NCBI RefSeq assembly: GCF_002161215.1
Contig: NZ_NFMB01000001.1
Span: forward strand, 248,001-312,000
DNA length: 64,000 nucleotides
Origin: Flavonifractor sp. An10
GTDB lineage: Bacteria; Bacillota; Clostridia; Oscillospirales; Oscillospiraceae
Reading direction: 5' to 3'
This document shows, piece after piece, positions 15,796 through 23,842 of the stretch. Numbering within the stretch: the stretch's first letter is position 1; each line of letters starts with the position of its first letter. The notes under the pieces were generated by a model, which ran no database searches, was not told the origin of the DNA, and worked only from the letters and a program-made list of their open reading frames with translations. The translations under genes were made by a program, and so were the position numbers.

Positions 15796-16026
15796 ATGAA
15801 GAAGGAAATATTCTATCTGATTGGCGCCGTGGCCGGTGCGCTGCTGGTGTTGCTGGCAGTACCGCTGGGAAACGCCTATATTGGAAATTATCTTTCGGTT
15901 TATGGTGGGATGGACACCCAGAGCTATGTACTGCTTATGCAGAGCGCGGTAACGGGCTTTCAGATCCTGGGCGGTGTTCTTCTGGGACTCTTCGGCGCGG
16001 CGTATCTTTTCCGGCGCAAACCGTAA
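15796..16026 (+). CDS. Small two-span membrane protein
   Basis: From the ATG at 15796 (GGAGGG 6 bp upstream; a TTG at 15790 is the alternative) the product is 76 residues with two hydrophobic helices (about 5-25 and 50-70) and a short external loop with NYLSVYGGMDTQSY. It ends in a positively charged FRRKP. It lies 57 bp after the P-type ATPase and before a hairpin, so it is probably the last gene of that operon. Function unknown. Confidence 0.6.
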   Translation: MKKEIFYLIGAVAGALLVLLAVPLGNAYIGNYLSVYGGMDTQSYVLLMQSAVTGFQILGGVLLGLFGAAYLFRRKP

Positions 16027-16044
16027 GCAACGATTTTATTCTCG

Positions 16045-16078
16045 AATGCCCCGGCGTGCAGTTGTACGCCGGGGCATT
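16045..16078 (+). terminator. Long hairpin, probable terminator
   Basis: A perfect 13-bp stem, AATGCCCCGGCGT / ACGCCGGGGCATT (16045-16057 with 16066-16078), with an 8-base loop. The T tract is weak, but its place after the last gene of the ATPase operon fits termination. Confidence 0.65.
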
Positions 16079-16140
16079 TCTCATCGTGCTCTTTGGGGAA
16101 TTTCCTTCCATGTGCTCCGTGGAGAATTTCCTTCCACCTC

Positions 16141-16194
16141 TTGACAAATGGATCCGACAGCTATACTATAGCATTGTTATATAACGCTGCTATA
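16141..16194 (+). promoter_or_regulatory. Promoter and 28-bp palindromic operator of the TetR gene
   Basis: TTGACA (16141-16146) and TACTAT (16164-16169) are spaced by 17 bp. A near-perfect 28-bp palindrome at 16167-16194, TATAGCA...TGCTATA with GTTATATAAC at its centre (12 of 14 half-site positions match), overlaps the -10 box. This is a classic arrangement for TetR autorepression. Confidence 0.75.
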
Positions 16195-16208
16195 AGGAGG
16201 CTGCCACA

Positions 16209-16826
16209 ATGGAAGAGAACACTCCCACCACATTGGAAAGGATCCAGGAGGCGGCCATGACCGAATTTCTGGACAAGGGCTTTCTGGGGGCCTCCCTGCG
16301 GCAGATCGTGAAGAACGCCGGGGTAACTACCGGAGCTTTCTATGGCTACTTCTCCAGCAAGGAGGCTCTATTTGCCTCTATTGTAGAACCCCACGCCAAG
16401 GCACTGATGGGCCGGTTCATGGAGGCCCAGACCTCCTTTGCTGAGTTGCCCGAGGAACAGCAGCCGGAGCATATGGGGATAGAATCCTCGGACTGTGTCC
16501 ACTGGATGGTGGACTACATCTGCCAGCACCGCCAGGCAGTGAAGCTGCTCCTGTGCCGGGCGGAGGGCACCGGCTATGAGCAATTCATCCACAACATGGT
16601 GGAGGTGGAGGTGGAATCCACCCTCCGCTATATGGAAGTGCTGCGGCATCTGGGGCGGGATGTGCCGGAACTGAGCCGGTCCCTGTGCCACATCATCGCC
16701 AGCGGGATGTTCAGCGGCCTCTTTGAGATCGTGGTCCACGATATGCCCCGGGAGCAGGCACAGCGGGACGTGGAACAGTTCCGCCAGTTTTACACCGGAG
16801 GATGGCTGAAATTGATGGGGGGATGA
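16209..16826 (+). CDS. TetR-family regulator (upstream of ABC pair 1)
   Basis: The 205-residue protein has the TetR N-terminal HTH (TRIQEAAMTEF-like start, SLRQIVKNAGVTTGAFYGYFSSKEALF at about 36-62) and a divergent all-helical ligand domain. It directly precedes ABC pair 1 and has its own 28-bp palindrome. The ABC pair has a separate operator of the common 18-bp type, so it may answer to both. The ligand is unknown; in this setting a metallophore or its breakdown product is plausible. Confidence 0.9.
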   Translation: MEENTPTTLERIQEAAMTEFLDKGFLGASLRQIVKNAGVTTGAFYGYFSSKEALFASIVEPHAKALMGRFMEAQTSFAELPEEQQPEHMGIESSDCVHWMVDYICQHRQAVKLLLCRAEGTGYEQFIHNMVEVEVESTLRYMEVLRHLGRDVPELSRSLCHIIASGMFSGLFEIVVHDMPREQAQRDVEQFRQFYTGGWLKLMGG

Positions 16827-16847
16827 CCCCTGTCTTTTTTGGATATT

Positions 16848-16865
16848 GGTTAGTTATTGCTAACT
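16848..16865 (+). promoter_or_regulatory. 18-bp inverted-repeat operator, ABC pair 1
   Basis: GGTTAGTTATTGCTAACT lies 20 bp upstream of the start of ABC pair 1 and just before its AAAGGAGG. Only the final base differs from the operator at 9723-9740. Confidence 0.7.
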
Positions 16866-16884
16866 TTCAAAAGGAGGTTTTTCC

Positions 16885-18678
16885 ATGAAGCAAAAGAAGA
16901 AGAACGATATAGCCGCCCTGCTGGACTACGCGGGGAGCCACCGGGGGCTGACCTTTCTGGGCCTCGGCCTGTCGGCGGCGTCCATGGTGTGCAGCATGAT
17001 CCCTTACCTCTGCATCTGGCTGGCGGCCCGGGATCTGATCGAAGTTGCTCCAAACTGGACGCAGGCCCAGAGCGTCGCCCGGTACGGGTGGCTGGCCTTC
17101 GGGGCTGCCTTCGGGGGCATCGTGCTGTACTTCGGGGGGCTGATGTGTACTCACCTGGCGGCTTTCCGCACGGCGGCCAACATCCGCAAGCAGGGCGTGG
17201 CCCATGTGATGAACGCCCCTCTGGGCTGGTTCGACGCCAACGCCTCCGGCCTCATACGGGGACGGCTGGACGCGGCGGCGGCCGACACCGAGACCCTGCT
17301 GGCCCACAATCTGGCAGACATCGTGGGTACCATCACCCTGTTTATTGCCATGCTGGTGCTGATGTTCGTCTTCGACTGGCGGATGGGCTGCGCCTGCTTG
17401 CTGGCAGCGGTAATCTCCATCCTCAGCATGTTCGCCATGATGGGCGGCAAGAACGCTCAGTTCATGGCGGAGTACCAGGCGGCCCAGGATCGAATGACCA
17501 AGGCCGGCACCGAGTATGTCCGGGGCATCCCGGTGGTGAAGATCTTCCAGCAGACGGTGTATTCCTTCAAGGCGTTCCAGCAGGCCATTGAGGAGTACAG
17601 CGCCAAGGCCGAGCACTATCAGGCGGACGTGTGCCGGACGCCCCAGTCCATCAACCTGAGCGTCACCGAGGGGGCCTTCGTGTTCCTGGTTCCGGCGGCC
17701 CTGTTCCTGGCTCCAGGGGCCCTGGTCGCCGGGAGTTTCGCTGGATTCTTGACCGACTTTGCCTTTTACGCGGTGTTCTCCGCCATCATCTCCACGGCGC
17801 TGGCACGGATCATGTTCGCCTCCTCCGGCATCATGCTGGCCAGCACCGCCCTGGGCCGTATCAGCATAGTTATGGATGCCCCGGAGTTGAAAGCACCGGA
17901 GCACCCAAAGGCGCCCCAAGGCAGCCAGGTAGCGTTCCGGGACGTGAACTTTACCTATGACGGGGTGGAGACTCCCGCCTTGTCCCACGTCTCTTTCATT
18001 GCGGAGCCGGGACAGACGGTGGCCCTGGTAGGGCCCTCCGGCGGCGGCAAGACCACCGCCGCCAGCCTGATCCCCCGGTTCTGGGACGTGACCTCCGGCG
18101 CGGTGCTGGTGGGCGGTGTGGATGTGCGGGATATGGACTCCCATGTGCTCACGGCTCAGATCGCTTTCGTGTTCCAGAACAGCCGGCTGTTCAAGACCTC
18201 CATCCTGGAGAACGTCCGGGCCGCCAGGCCGGAAGCCACCCGGGAGCAGGTGCTCACCGCCCTCATGGCCGCCCAGTGCGGGGACATACTGGAAAAACTG
18301 CCCCAGGGCATGGACACCGTGATCGGAACCGAGGGCACCTATCTCTCCGGCGGGGAGCAGCAGCGCATCGCCCTGGCCAGGGCCATTTTGAAGGATGCCC
18401 CCATCGTGGTGCTGGACGAGGCCACCGCCTTTGCCGACCCGGAGAACGAGGCTCTGATCCAGAAGGCGTTTGCTCGACTGACGAAGGGCCGCACGGTCAT
18501 CATGATCGCCCACCGCCTGTCCACCGTGGTGGGAGCGGACAAGATTCTCGTCCTGGACCAGGGGCGCGTGGTGGAACAGGGTACCCATGAAGAGTTGACC
18601 GCCGCCGGCGGGCTGTACGCCAAAATGTGGGCGGACTACAACCGGGCGGTCCAATGGAAGATCACCAGCGAGAAATGA
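16885..18678 (+). CDS. ABC half-transporter, pair 1 subunit A (siderophore-importer type)
   Basis: The 597-residue fused TMD-NBD protein has six membrane helices in about 1-320, Walker A GPSGGGKTT (about 383-391), signature LSGGEQQR (about 487), Walker B VVLDEA and H-loop IAHRLST. The D-loop region reads ATAFADPENE, a form shared by the first subunits of pairs 1, 2 and 4 here. It forms a heterodimer with the next gene. The fold is that of exporters, but YbtPQ and IrtAB of this class import siderophores, and the DtxR and operator context supports import. Export of a drug or peptide remains possible. Confidence 0.88.
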   Translation: MKQKKKNDIAALLDYAGSHRGLTFLGLGLSAASMVCSMIPYLCIWLAARDLIEVAPNWTQAQSVARYGWLAFGAAFGGIVLYFGGLMCTHLAAFRTAANIRKQGVAHVMNAPLGWFDANASGLIRGRLDAAAADTETLLAHNLADIVGTITLFIAMLVLMFVFDWRMGCACLLAAVISILSMFAMMGGKNAQFMAEYQAAQDRMTKAGTEYVRGIPVVKIFQQTVYSFKAFQQAIEEYSAKAEHYQADVCRTPQSINLSVTEGAFVFLVPAALFLAPGALVAGSFAGFLTDFAFYAVFSAIISTALARIMFASSGIMLASTALGRISIVMDAPELKAPEHPKAPQGSQVAFRDVNFTYDGVETPALSHVSFIAEPGQTVALVGPSGGGKTTAASLIPRFWDVTSGAVLVGGVDVRDMDSHVLTAQIAFVFQNSRLFKTSILENVRAARPEATREQVLTALMAAQCGDILEKLPQGMDTVIGTEGTYLSGGEQQRIALARAILKDAPIVVLDEATAFADPENEALIQKAFARLTKGRTVIMIAHRLSTVVGADKILVLDQGRVVEQGTHEELTAAGGLYAKMWADYNRAVQWKITSEK

Positions 18679-18692
18679 GAGGGGCGAGTAAG

Positions 18693-20438
18693 ATGTTCAG
18701 TAAAGAGTTTCAGCGCAGATACGCCCTGACTGACCAGGGGTTGAAAAATACCAAAAGTGGCGTATTCTGGACCGTTATCACCAACCTGGTGGTCATGGGC
18801 GGCATGGGCATCCTGTACCTGCTGATGGGGGCCTTCATGGATACTCTGACAGGCGGAGCACCCCTGCCGGGAGCGGCGCTGCCGGTGGCCCTGACGGCGG
18901 GGTTCGTCCTGCTGTCCTTTGTGACCCACCTGCAGCAGTACCGGGCCACCTACGGTCTGGTATACGGCGAGGTCAAAACCACCCGCCTGCGCCTGGCGGA
19001 GCGGCTACGGAAGTTACCCCTGGGCTACTTCGGAAAAAGGGATCTGGCGGACCTGACCGAGACCATCATGGGGGACGTGAACCGGATGGAGCACGTGTGG
19101 AGCCATGTGCTGGGCTACCTGTACGGGGCCTATATCTCCACCGCCATTATCGCCGTATGCCTGCTCTTCTACGACTGGCGGCTGATGATCGCCTGCATGT
19201 GGGGCGTACCGGTGGCCTTTGGGCTGCTGTTCGGCAGCCGGAAAATCGCGGCTCGGAGTTCCGAGGTCACAAAGAAAGCTGCCCTTCGGGTCTCCGACGG
19301 CATTCAGGAGGCGCTGGAGAACGTCCGGGAGATCCGGGCCGCCAACCAGGAGGAGCGGTATCTGGCCAGCCTCTATGAGAAGATCGACCAGCACGAAAAA
19401 GTCACCATCCGGGGCGAACTCACCACCGGATTGTTCGTCAACGCCGCTAGCGTCATCATGCGCCTGGGGGTGGCCACCACCATCCTAACGGGAGCCAGCC
19501 TGATCCTCTCGGGGCAGATCGACTTCATGGTGCTGTTCCTGTTCCTGCTGGTCATCACCCGGGTATACGCTCCCTTCGACCAGAGCCTGGCCCTTATCGC
19601 GGAGATGTTTGTCTCCCAGGTGTCTGCCGACCGCATCAACGAGATCTACGAAACCCCCATCGCCAAAGGAGTGGAGACCTTCCAGCCACAGGGCCACGAC
19701 ATCGTCTTCGACCATGTGGGCTTTGCCTACGACAAAAAGCAGGTGCTCCGGGACGTGAGTTTCACTGCCAAAGAGGGAGAAGTCACGGCTCTGGTAGGGC
19801 CCTCCGGCTCTGGAAAGAGCACCTGCGCCCGCCTGGCCGCCCGGCTGTGGGATGCCACCGAAGGGACTATCCGGGTGGGCGGCGTGGACATCGCCACCGT
19901 GGACCCGGAGGTGCTGCTCACCGACTACTCCATGGTATTCCAGGACGTGGTACTTTTTGATGACACGGTACTGGAGAACATCCGCCTTGGCAAGCGGGGC
20001 GCAACGGACGAAGAGGTACGTGCCGCTGCCAGGGCTGCCAACTGCGACGAGTTCGTCAGCCGTCTGCCCCAGGGCTACGACACGCCCATCGGGGAGAACG
20101 GAACGAAACTCTCCGGCGGGGAGAGGCAGCGGATTTCCATCGCCCGGGCCCTGCTGAAGGACGCCCCCATCGTCCTGCTGGACGAGGCCACCGCCAGCCT
20201 GGACGTGGAGAATGAGACGAAGGTGCAGGAGGCCCTGTCCCGCCTGCTTCAGGGCAAGACGGTGCTGGTCATCGCCCACCGAATGCGTACCGTGGCGGGG
20301 GCCGACCACATCGTGGTGCTGGAGGACGGCCATGTGGCCCAGCAAGGCACACCGGCGGAGCTGATGGAGCAGGGAGGCCTCTACCGCCGCATGGTGGAAC
20401 TTCAGAGCGAGAGCGCCCAGTGGCGGCTGAACAGATGA
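18693..20438 (+). CDS. ABC half-transporter, pair 1 subunit B
   Basis: The ATG at 18693 follows GAGAGGGG; the frame is open upstream inside the previous gene. The 581-residue TMD-NBD protein has Walker A GPSGSGKST (about 369), signature LSGGERQRISIARA (about 473), a canonical Walker B/D-loop LLDEATASLD, and H-loop IAHRMRT. It ends SAQWRLNR, and the basic/tryptophan tail recurs in other B subunits. It pairs with subunit A, 14 bp upstream. A DtxR-type regulator gene follows. Confidence 0.88.
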   Translation: MFSKEFQRRYALTDQGLKNTKSGVFWTVITNLVVMGGMGILYLLMGAFMDTLTGGAPLPGAALPVALTAGFVLLSFVTHLQQYRATYGLVYGEVKTTRLRLAERLRKLPLGYFGKRDLADLTETIMGDVNRMEHVWSHVLGYLYGAYISTAIIAVCLLFYDWRLMIACMWGVPVAFGLLFGSRKIAARSSEVTKKAALRVSDGIQEALENVREIRAANQEERYLASLYEKIDQHEKVTIRGELTTGLFVNAASVIMRLGVATTILTGASLILSGQIDFMVLFLFLLVITRVYAPFDQSLALIAEMFVSQVSADRINEIYETPIAKGVETFQPQGHDIVFDHVGFAYDKKQVLRDVSFTAKEGEVTALVGPSGSGKSTCARLAARLWDATEGTIRVGGVDIATVDPEVLLTDYSMVFQDVVLFDDTVLENIRLGKRGATDEEVRAAARAANCDEFVSRLPQGYDTPIGENGTKLSGGERQRISIARALLKDAPIVLLDEATASLDVENETKVQEALSRLLQGKTVLVIAHRMRTVAGADHIVVLEDGHVAQQGTPAELMEQGGLYRRMVELQSESAQWRLNR

Positions 20439-20533
20439 GTAGCATTGTATCATAAAGATATTATTATTTACAGAAATTGCATTGGTGCATTAGAAAAGTC
20501 CTTTGCACCACAAAAATCAGCGGCTAGGAGGTA

Positions 20534-20896
20534 ATGATGAAACTTCATGCATCGGGAGAAGATTACCTGGAGGCTATCCTTGTCCTCCACAAGAAAGCGG
20601 GCATGGTGCGCTCCGTGGATGTCGCCCGGCATTTGGATGTATCCAAGCCCAGCGTGTGCCATGCGGTGGCGACCCTGCGGGACGGAGGCTTTCTGACGAT
20701 GGACGGGGACTACTTCCTGCACCTGACCGACATTGGCCGGGAAGTAGCGGAACAGATCTATGAAAAGCACCGCTTTTTTACTGAGCGCCTGATCGCTGCT
20801 GGCGTAGCACCCGAGACAGCCGAGCGGGACGCCTGCCGCATTGAGCACGTAATCAGCGACGAGAGTTTCCAAAAATTAAAGAAACAACTCATGTAA
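20534..20896 (+). CDS. Short DtxR-type metal-dependent repressor, copy 1
   Basis: This 120-residue protein has the DtxR/MntR plan: an N-terminal winged helix with ligand-bearing helix GEDYLEAI, HTH VDVARHLDVSKPSVCHAVATL, and a C-terminal dimerisation helix pair. Expected metal ligands are present: Asp and Glu of EDYLE, His of EKHRFF, and Cys, Glu, His of ACRIEH. A cysteine at the MntR Glu99 position is the state seen in iron-sensing DtxR. It has no SH3/FeoA domain. Two near-identical paralogues follow other ABC pairs (29842, 53735). Confidence 0.9.
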   Translation: MMKLHASGEDYLEAILVLHKKAGMVRSVDVARHLDVSKPSVCHAVATLRDGGFLTMDGDYFLHLTDIGREVAEQIYEKHRFFTERLIAAGVAPETAERDACRIEHVISDESFQKLKKQLM

Positions 20897-20953
20897 TCTG
20901 TGGAGATTGAACTCATTCCACCAAGAGTGTCTTTGAAATTGAGGATGACCAAT

Positions 20954-21814
20954 ATGCAAAACGCTCCGCGCTCCCGAATTCTCCTATTGCTGCAACTTCT
21001 CCTGGAGCAGACCGATGAGCACCACTACGCAACTGGCGCAGATATTCTCCATTTTTGGGAGACTCATGGCATCCAGGCCAACCGGAAAAACGTCTACAGC
21101 GATATCCAGCTGCTCATGGAATTTGGGTTGGACATCATCTGCATCAAAAGCACGCAGAACCGTTACTTTATCGGCTCCCGGCTGCTGGAGCTGCCGGAAC
21201 TGAAACTGCTGGTGGACGCCGTGGAGTCCTCCCACCTCATCACGGAGAAGAAAAGCGCCGCCCTCATCGAGAAGTTGGGCCACCTCACAAGCCGGCACAA
21301 CGCCGCGCTCCTGAACCGCCCCGTCTACATGGACGGCACGGCCAAGCCGGACAACGAGGCCGTGTACTACGCCATCGACGCCATCCAGACGGCGATCCAC
21401 GAACAGCGGGCCATCTCCTTCCAGTATTTCGAGTACACGCCGAAAAAGGAAAAGATCCTGAAACATAAGGGGTACCGCTATGGCTTCAGCCCTTACGCCC
21501 TCATCTGGAACCGGGACTTCTACTACGCCGTGGGCTGGTCGGGAAAGCACAGGAAACTGGCCCAGTTCCGGGTGGACCGCATGACGGCCATCCAAGAAAC
21601 CGACGCCCCTTACATAGCAGACCCGTTCTTTGACCCATCCAGTTATGTCCGGGAGGTCTTTGGTATCTACGAAAAGCACCGCTTCTTTACCGAGCGGCTG
21701 ATCGAGGCTGGAGTAGACCCGGAAACGGCGGAAAGGGACGCCTGCCGCATTGAGCACGTCATCAGCGATGAGAGTTTCCGACGACTGAAGGCAGTTGCGA
21801 AATCAGAGTCATAA
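20954..21814 (+). CDS. WYL-domain regulator fused to the C-terminal half of a DtxR-type repressor
   Basis: From the ATG at 20954 (GAGG 9 bp upstream) the product is 286 residues. Residues 1-65 are a winged helix and about 130-235 a WYL domain (GYRYGFSPYALIWNRDFYYAVGW... FRVDRM). At the REVFGIY point, where WYL proteins normally run into their C-terminal extension, the sequence changes into IYEKHRFFTERLIEAGVDP, the DtxR dimer helices, to the end. His, Cys, Glu and His metal ligands are kept, but the N-terminal Asp/Glu pair is lost. It appears to be a recombination product that replaced the WYL tail and the 5' half of a DtxR copy. The frame is intact, so a chimeric protein may be made. Confidence 0.8.
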   Translation: MQNAPRSRILLLLQLLLEQTDEHHYATGADILHFWETHGIQANRKNVYSDIQLLMEFGLDIICIKSTQNRYFIGSRLLELPELKLLVDAVESSHLITEKKSAALIEKLGHLTSRHNAALLNRPVYMDGTAKPDNEAVYYAIDAIQTAIHEQRAISFQYFEYTPKKEKILKHKGYRYGFSPYALIWNRDFYYAVGWSGKHRKLAQFRVDRMTAIQETDAPYIADPFFDPSSYVREVFGIYEKHRFFTERLIEAGVDPETAERDACRIEHVISDESFRRLKAVAKSES

Positions 21815-21819
21815 GCACA

Positions 21820-21859
21820 GCAAAAGGAGAGGGCCGTGCGTACGGCCCTCTCCTTTTGC
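21820..21859 (+). terminator. Perfect 18-bp hairpin between DtxR segment and winged-helix gene (copy 1)
   Basis: Stem GCAAAAGGAGAGGGCCGT / ACGGCCCTCTCCTTTTGC (21820-21837 with 21842-21859), 4-base loop GCGT. Related hairpins occupy the same place at 30216-30255 and 54109-54148, always just before the ribosome-binding site of the winged-helix gene. It could terminate or attenuate. Confidence 0.75.
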
Positions 21860-21876
21860 AATCGGGAGGTAATATA

Positions 21877-22319
21877 GTGGACGAAATCATCGTCATTCGG
21901 GCCGCAGACCCGGACGGCAGTATATTTAAGGCAATCGTTAATGCGCTGAAGGACAAAAGAACGGAAGCGGTTCATGTCGCTGACACAGTTTCCTCCGTGT
22001 TGCGTGTCGGAGAACTGGAGATCCATCATGAGTACCGCTGGGTGATGATGGCCGGCAGGGAAGTGCGTCTCAACCACGGGGAATACGCCATGCTCTACTG
22101 CATGGCCAGTTCACCAGGGCAAGTGTTCTCAAGGGCACAGCTCTATGCAGCGGCTTGGGGAGAGGAGTATCTGCATGGGTCGACCTCCGTGGAGAATATC
22201 ATCTGGCGGCTGAGAAAAAGCTGGAGCCCGATTCAAGGAACCCGATCTACATTAAAACTGTGATTGGAGCAGGATATAAAATCGAGATTCCAAATAACGC
22301 CGGCCAGCAGAGGAGATAA
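21877..22319 (+). pseudogene. Frameshifted winged-helix regulator, copy 1
   Basis: It starts with GTG (GGGAGG upstream) and runs as a close paralogue of the proteins at 30273 and 54163 up to NIIWRLRK. There a five-A run (22215-22219) appears one base short. The original frame then reads to an early stop near 22263. Adding one base restores KLEPDSRNPIYIKTVIGAGYKIEIP and a stop at 22317-22319, the expected end of an OmpR/PhoB-type DNA-binding domain. The lost part holds the wing and DNA contacts, so the gene is probably dead unless this is a sequencing error or slippage. Confidence 0.75.
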
Positions 22320-22467
22320 TCTCCTTTGCTGGTCAGTTCTTTGAAAATTGAGTCGTGAAACTATCCAGATGCAGACACCGGTGCATGACACGCAAACAAC
22401 AATAATCTCGTCCAATCAGAGCAAAGTCGGCCAAACAGGGCAGACAACCAACCACTCAACCGATAAA

Positions 22468-22506
22468 ATAGGACGAAGTGAGGAGGCCGGGCGGCGTCCT
22501 ATTTTT
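22468..22506 (+). terminator. Rho-independent terminator
   Basis: Stem ATAGGACG / CGTCCTAT (22468-22475 with 22495-22502), followed by T. It closes the pair 1 region and precedes the ECF module operator. The 140 bp before it (22320-22467) hold no gene that I can recognise. Confidence 0.7.
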
Positions 22507-22515
22507 CAATACATG

Positions 22516-22533
22516 GGTTAGCAATATCTAACT
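22516..22533 (+). promoter_or_regulatory. 18-bp inverted-repeat operator, ECF module
   Basis: GGTTAGCAATATCTAACT lies 17 bp before the MptD gene. It is directly after the terminator at 22468-22506, so any promoter must overlap the hairpin region; none is obvious. Confidence 0.65.
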
Positions 22534-22549
22534 AAAAGGAGAGTGCGTT

Positions 22550-23155
22550 ATGTCTGAACCAATCAAACGCCGCGGAATGAGCGGCAAGGATGTCATTACC
22601 GTGGGGATTTTCTCCGCCATTTACTTCGTCATTAACTTCGCCTTCATGCTTCTGGGCGGGCTGCACCCGCTGCTATGGATCTTGATGCCCGGCTTCATCG
22701 CCCTGTTCACCGGCATCCCGTATCTCATGATGTGCGCCAAGGTGCAGAAGGCGGGTTCGGTGTTGCTTATGGGCCTCATCACCGGCCTCATCTACTATGT
22801 CACCGGGCAGTTCACCGTGGTGATCCTTGTCTCCTTCGTCCTGGCCTGCGGCCTGGCGGAACTCACCAGGGGCCTCATCAACTACCGGAGCATCGCCGGC
22901 AACATGGCGTCCTTTGTGCTGTTCTCGGTGGGCATGGTGGGATCTCCGCTGCCCATCTGGCTCATGCGGGAGGACTTCCTGCGGCAGATTACGGAGCAGG
23001 GGATGCCGGCGGACTATGTGAACACCCTGGCAGCCCTCTCCTCCACTGGAATGCTGGTGGTGCTGTTTCTGGCGCCCATCGTGGGCGCGATCATCGGGGG
23101 CTTCATCGCCCGGGCCATGTTCCGCAAGCACTTTGAGAAGGCCGGCCTGGTGTGA
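22550..23155 (+). CDS. MptD-family ECF transporter S component
   Basis: The 201-residue protein has about five to six hydrophobic helices and matches the Trep_Strep/MptD family of substrate-binding S components (start KDVITVGIFSAIYFVINF, then a GGLHPLLWILMPG segment and a conserved GMVGSPLPIWL loop). It binds substrate and docks on EcfT. It is followed within 2 bp by the T component and then a fused double ATPase. In the equibactin locus of Streptococcus equi, comparable ECF genes accompany YbtPQ-like ABC genes and a DtxR-like regulator. The same combination occurs here, so a metal or metallophore substrate is likely. Confidence 0.88.
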   Translation: MSEPIKRRGMSGKDVITVGIFSAIYFVINFAFMLLGGLHPLLWILMPGFIALFTGIPYLMMCAKVQKAGSVLLMGLITGLIYYVTGQFTVVILVSFVLACGLAELTRGLINYRSIAGNMASFVLFSVGMVGSPLPIWLMREDFLRQITEQGMPADYVNTLAALSSTGMLVVLFLAPIVGAIIGGFIARAMFRKHFEKAGLV

Positions 23156-23156
23156 G

Positions 23157-23828
23157 ATGAAAGCGGAACAGCGGATCTTTGACCCGAGGGCCGGACTCTG
23201 GCTGCTGATTGCGGCGAACATGATCGCGTTTCGACCCCATACCTTCTGGCTGGAATTGGTCCTGATCGGACTGCTGCTGGTGCTGATGCTGGGCCATGGA
23301 CGGCTGACCATGGCGGTCAAATGGGCGGTGGGATACTGCGCGCTGGTGGTATTCCAGCAATTCATCCTGCCAGTGTCCCCCATGGTCATCGCCACCAGTT
23401 TTACCATCTTCGCCACCTACACCCGCCGGATGTTTCCCTGCCTGATGACGGGGGCATTGATGCTGACCTGTACCCCGCTGAGATACCTGATCGTAGGCCT
23501 GCGGCAGCTGCATATCCCCCAGAAACTGATTGTGGCCATTTCCGTTACCCTGCGGTATTTCCCTGCCATTCGGGAGGAGGTGGGCTACATCCGGGATGCC
23601 ATGAAACTGCGGGACATCCGGGGACTGGCCCGGCTGGAGTGTACGGTGATGCCGCTAATGGTGTCCGCCACGGAGACGGCGGAGGAGCTGTCCGCGGCGG
23701 CGGTGACCCGGGGTATCGAAAACCCAGCCCGCAAAACCAGCGCCATATCCCTGCGGCTTTCCACTCTGGACCTATTGGGGATGCTGGCAGGCTTGGCCTT
23801 GCTGGTGCTCTCATTTGTGGTACAATAA
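23157..23828 (+). CDS. ECF transporter transmembrane component EcfT (CbiQ-like)
   Basis: The ATG at 23157 is 1 bp after the S-component stop. The 223-residue protein has hydrophobic helices in its first half and ends with the coupling region: LRYFPAIREEVGYIRDAMKLRDI, then AEELSAAAVTRGIENP. These are the two A-R-G type signatures by which EcfT contacts its ATPases. It links the MptD S component to the fused ATPase encoded next. Confidence 0.88.
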   Translation: MKAEQRIFDPRAGLWLLIAANMIAFRPHTFWLELVLIGLLLVLMLGHGRLTMAVKWAVGYCALVVFQQFILPVSPMVIATSFTIFATYTRRMFPCLMTGALMLTCTPLRYLIVGLRQLHIPQKLIVAISVTLRYFPAIREEVGYIRDAMKLRDIRGLARLECTVMPLMVSATETAEELSAAAVTRGIENPARKTSAISLRLSTLDLLGMLAGLALLVLSFVVQ

Positions 23829-23842
23829 GGGAGGCAATGACA

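Noticed and set aside
15756-16184. 142-codon plus frame over the small membrane protein and the hairpin
   Set aside because: It includes the terminator hairpin and the TetR promoter region; the 76-residue frame at 15796 has the better start and a sensible membrane protein.
20440-22540. Insertion sequence as the cause of the cassette duplications
   Set aside because: I saw no transposase, terminal inverted repeats or target duplications around any cassette.
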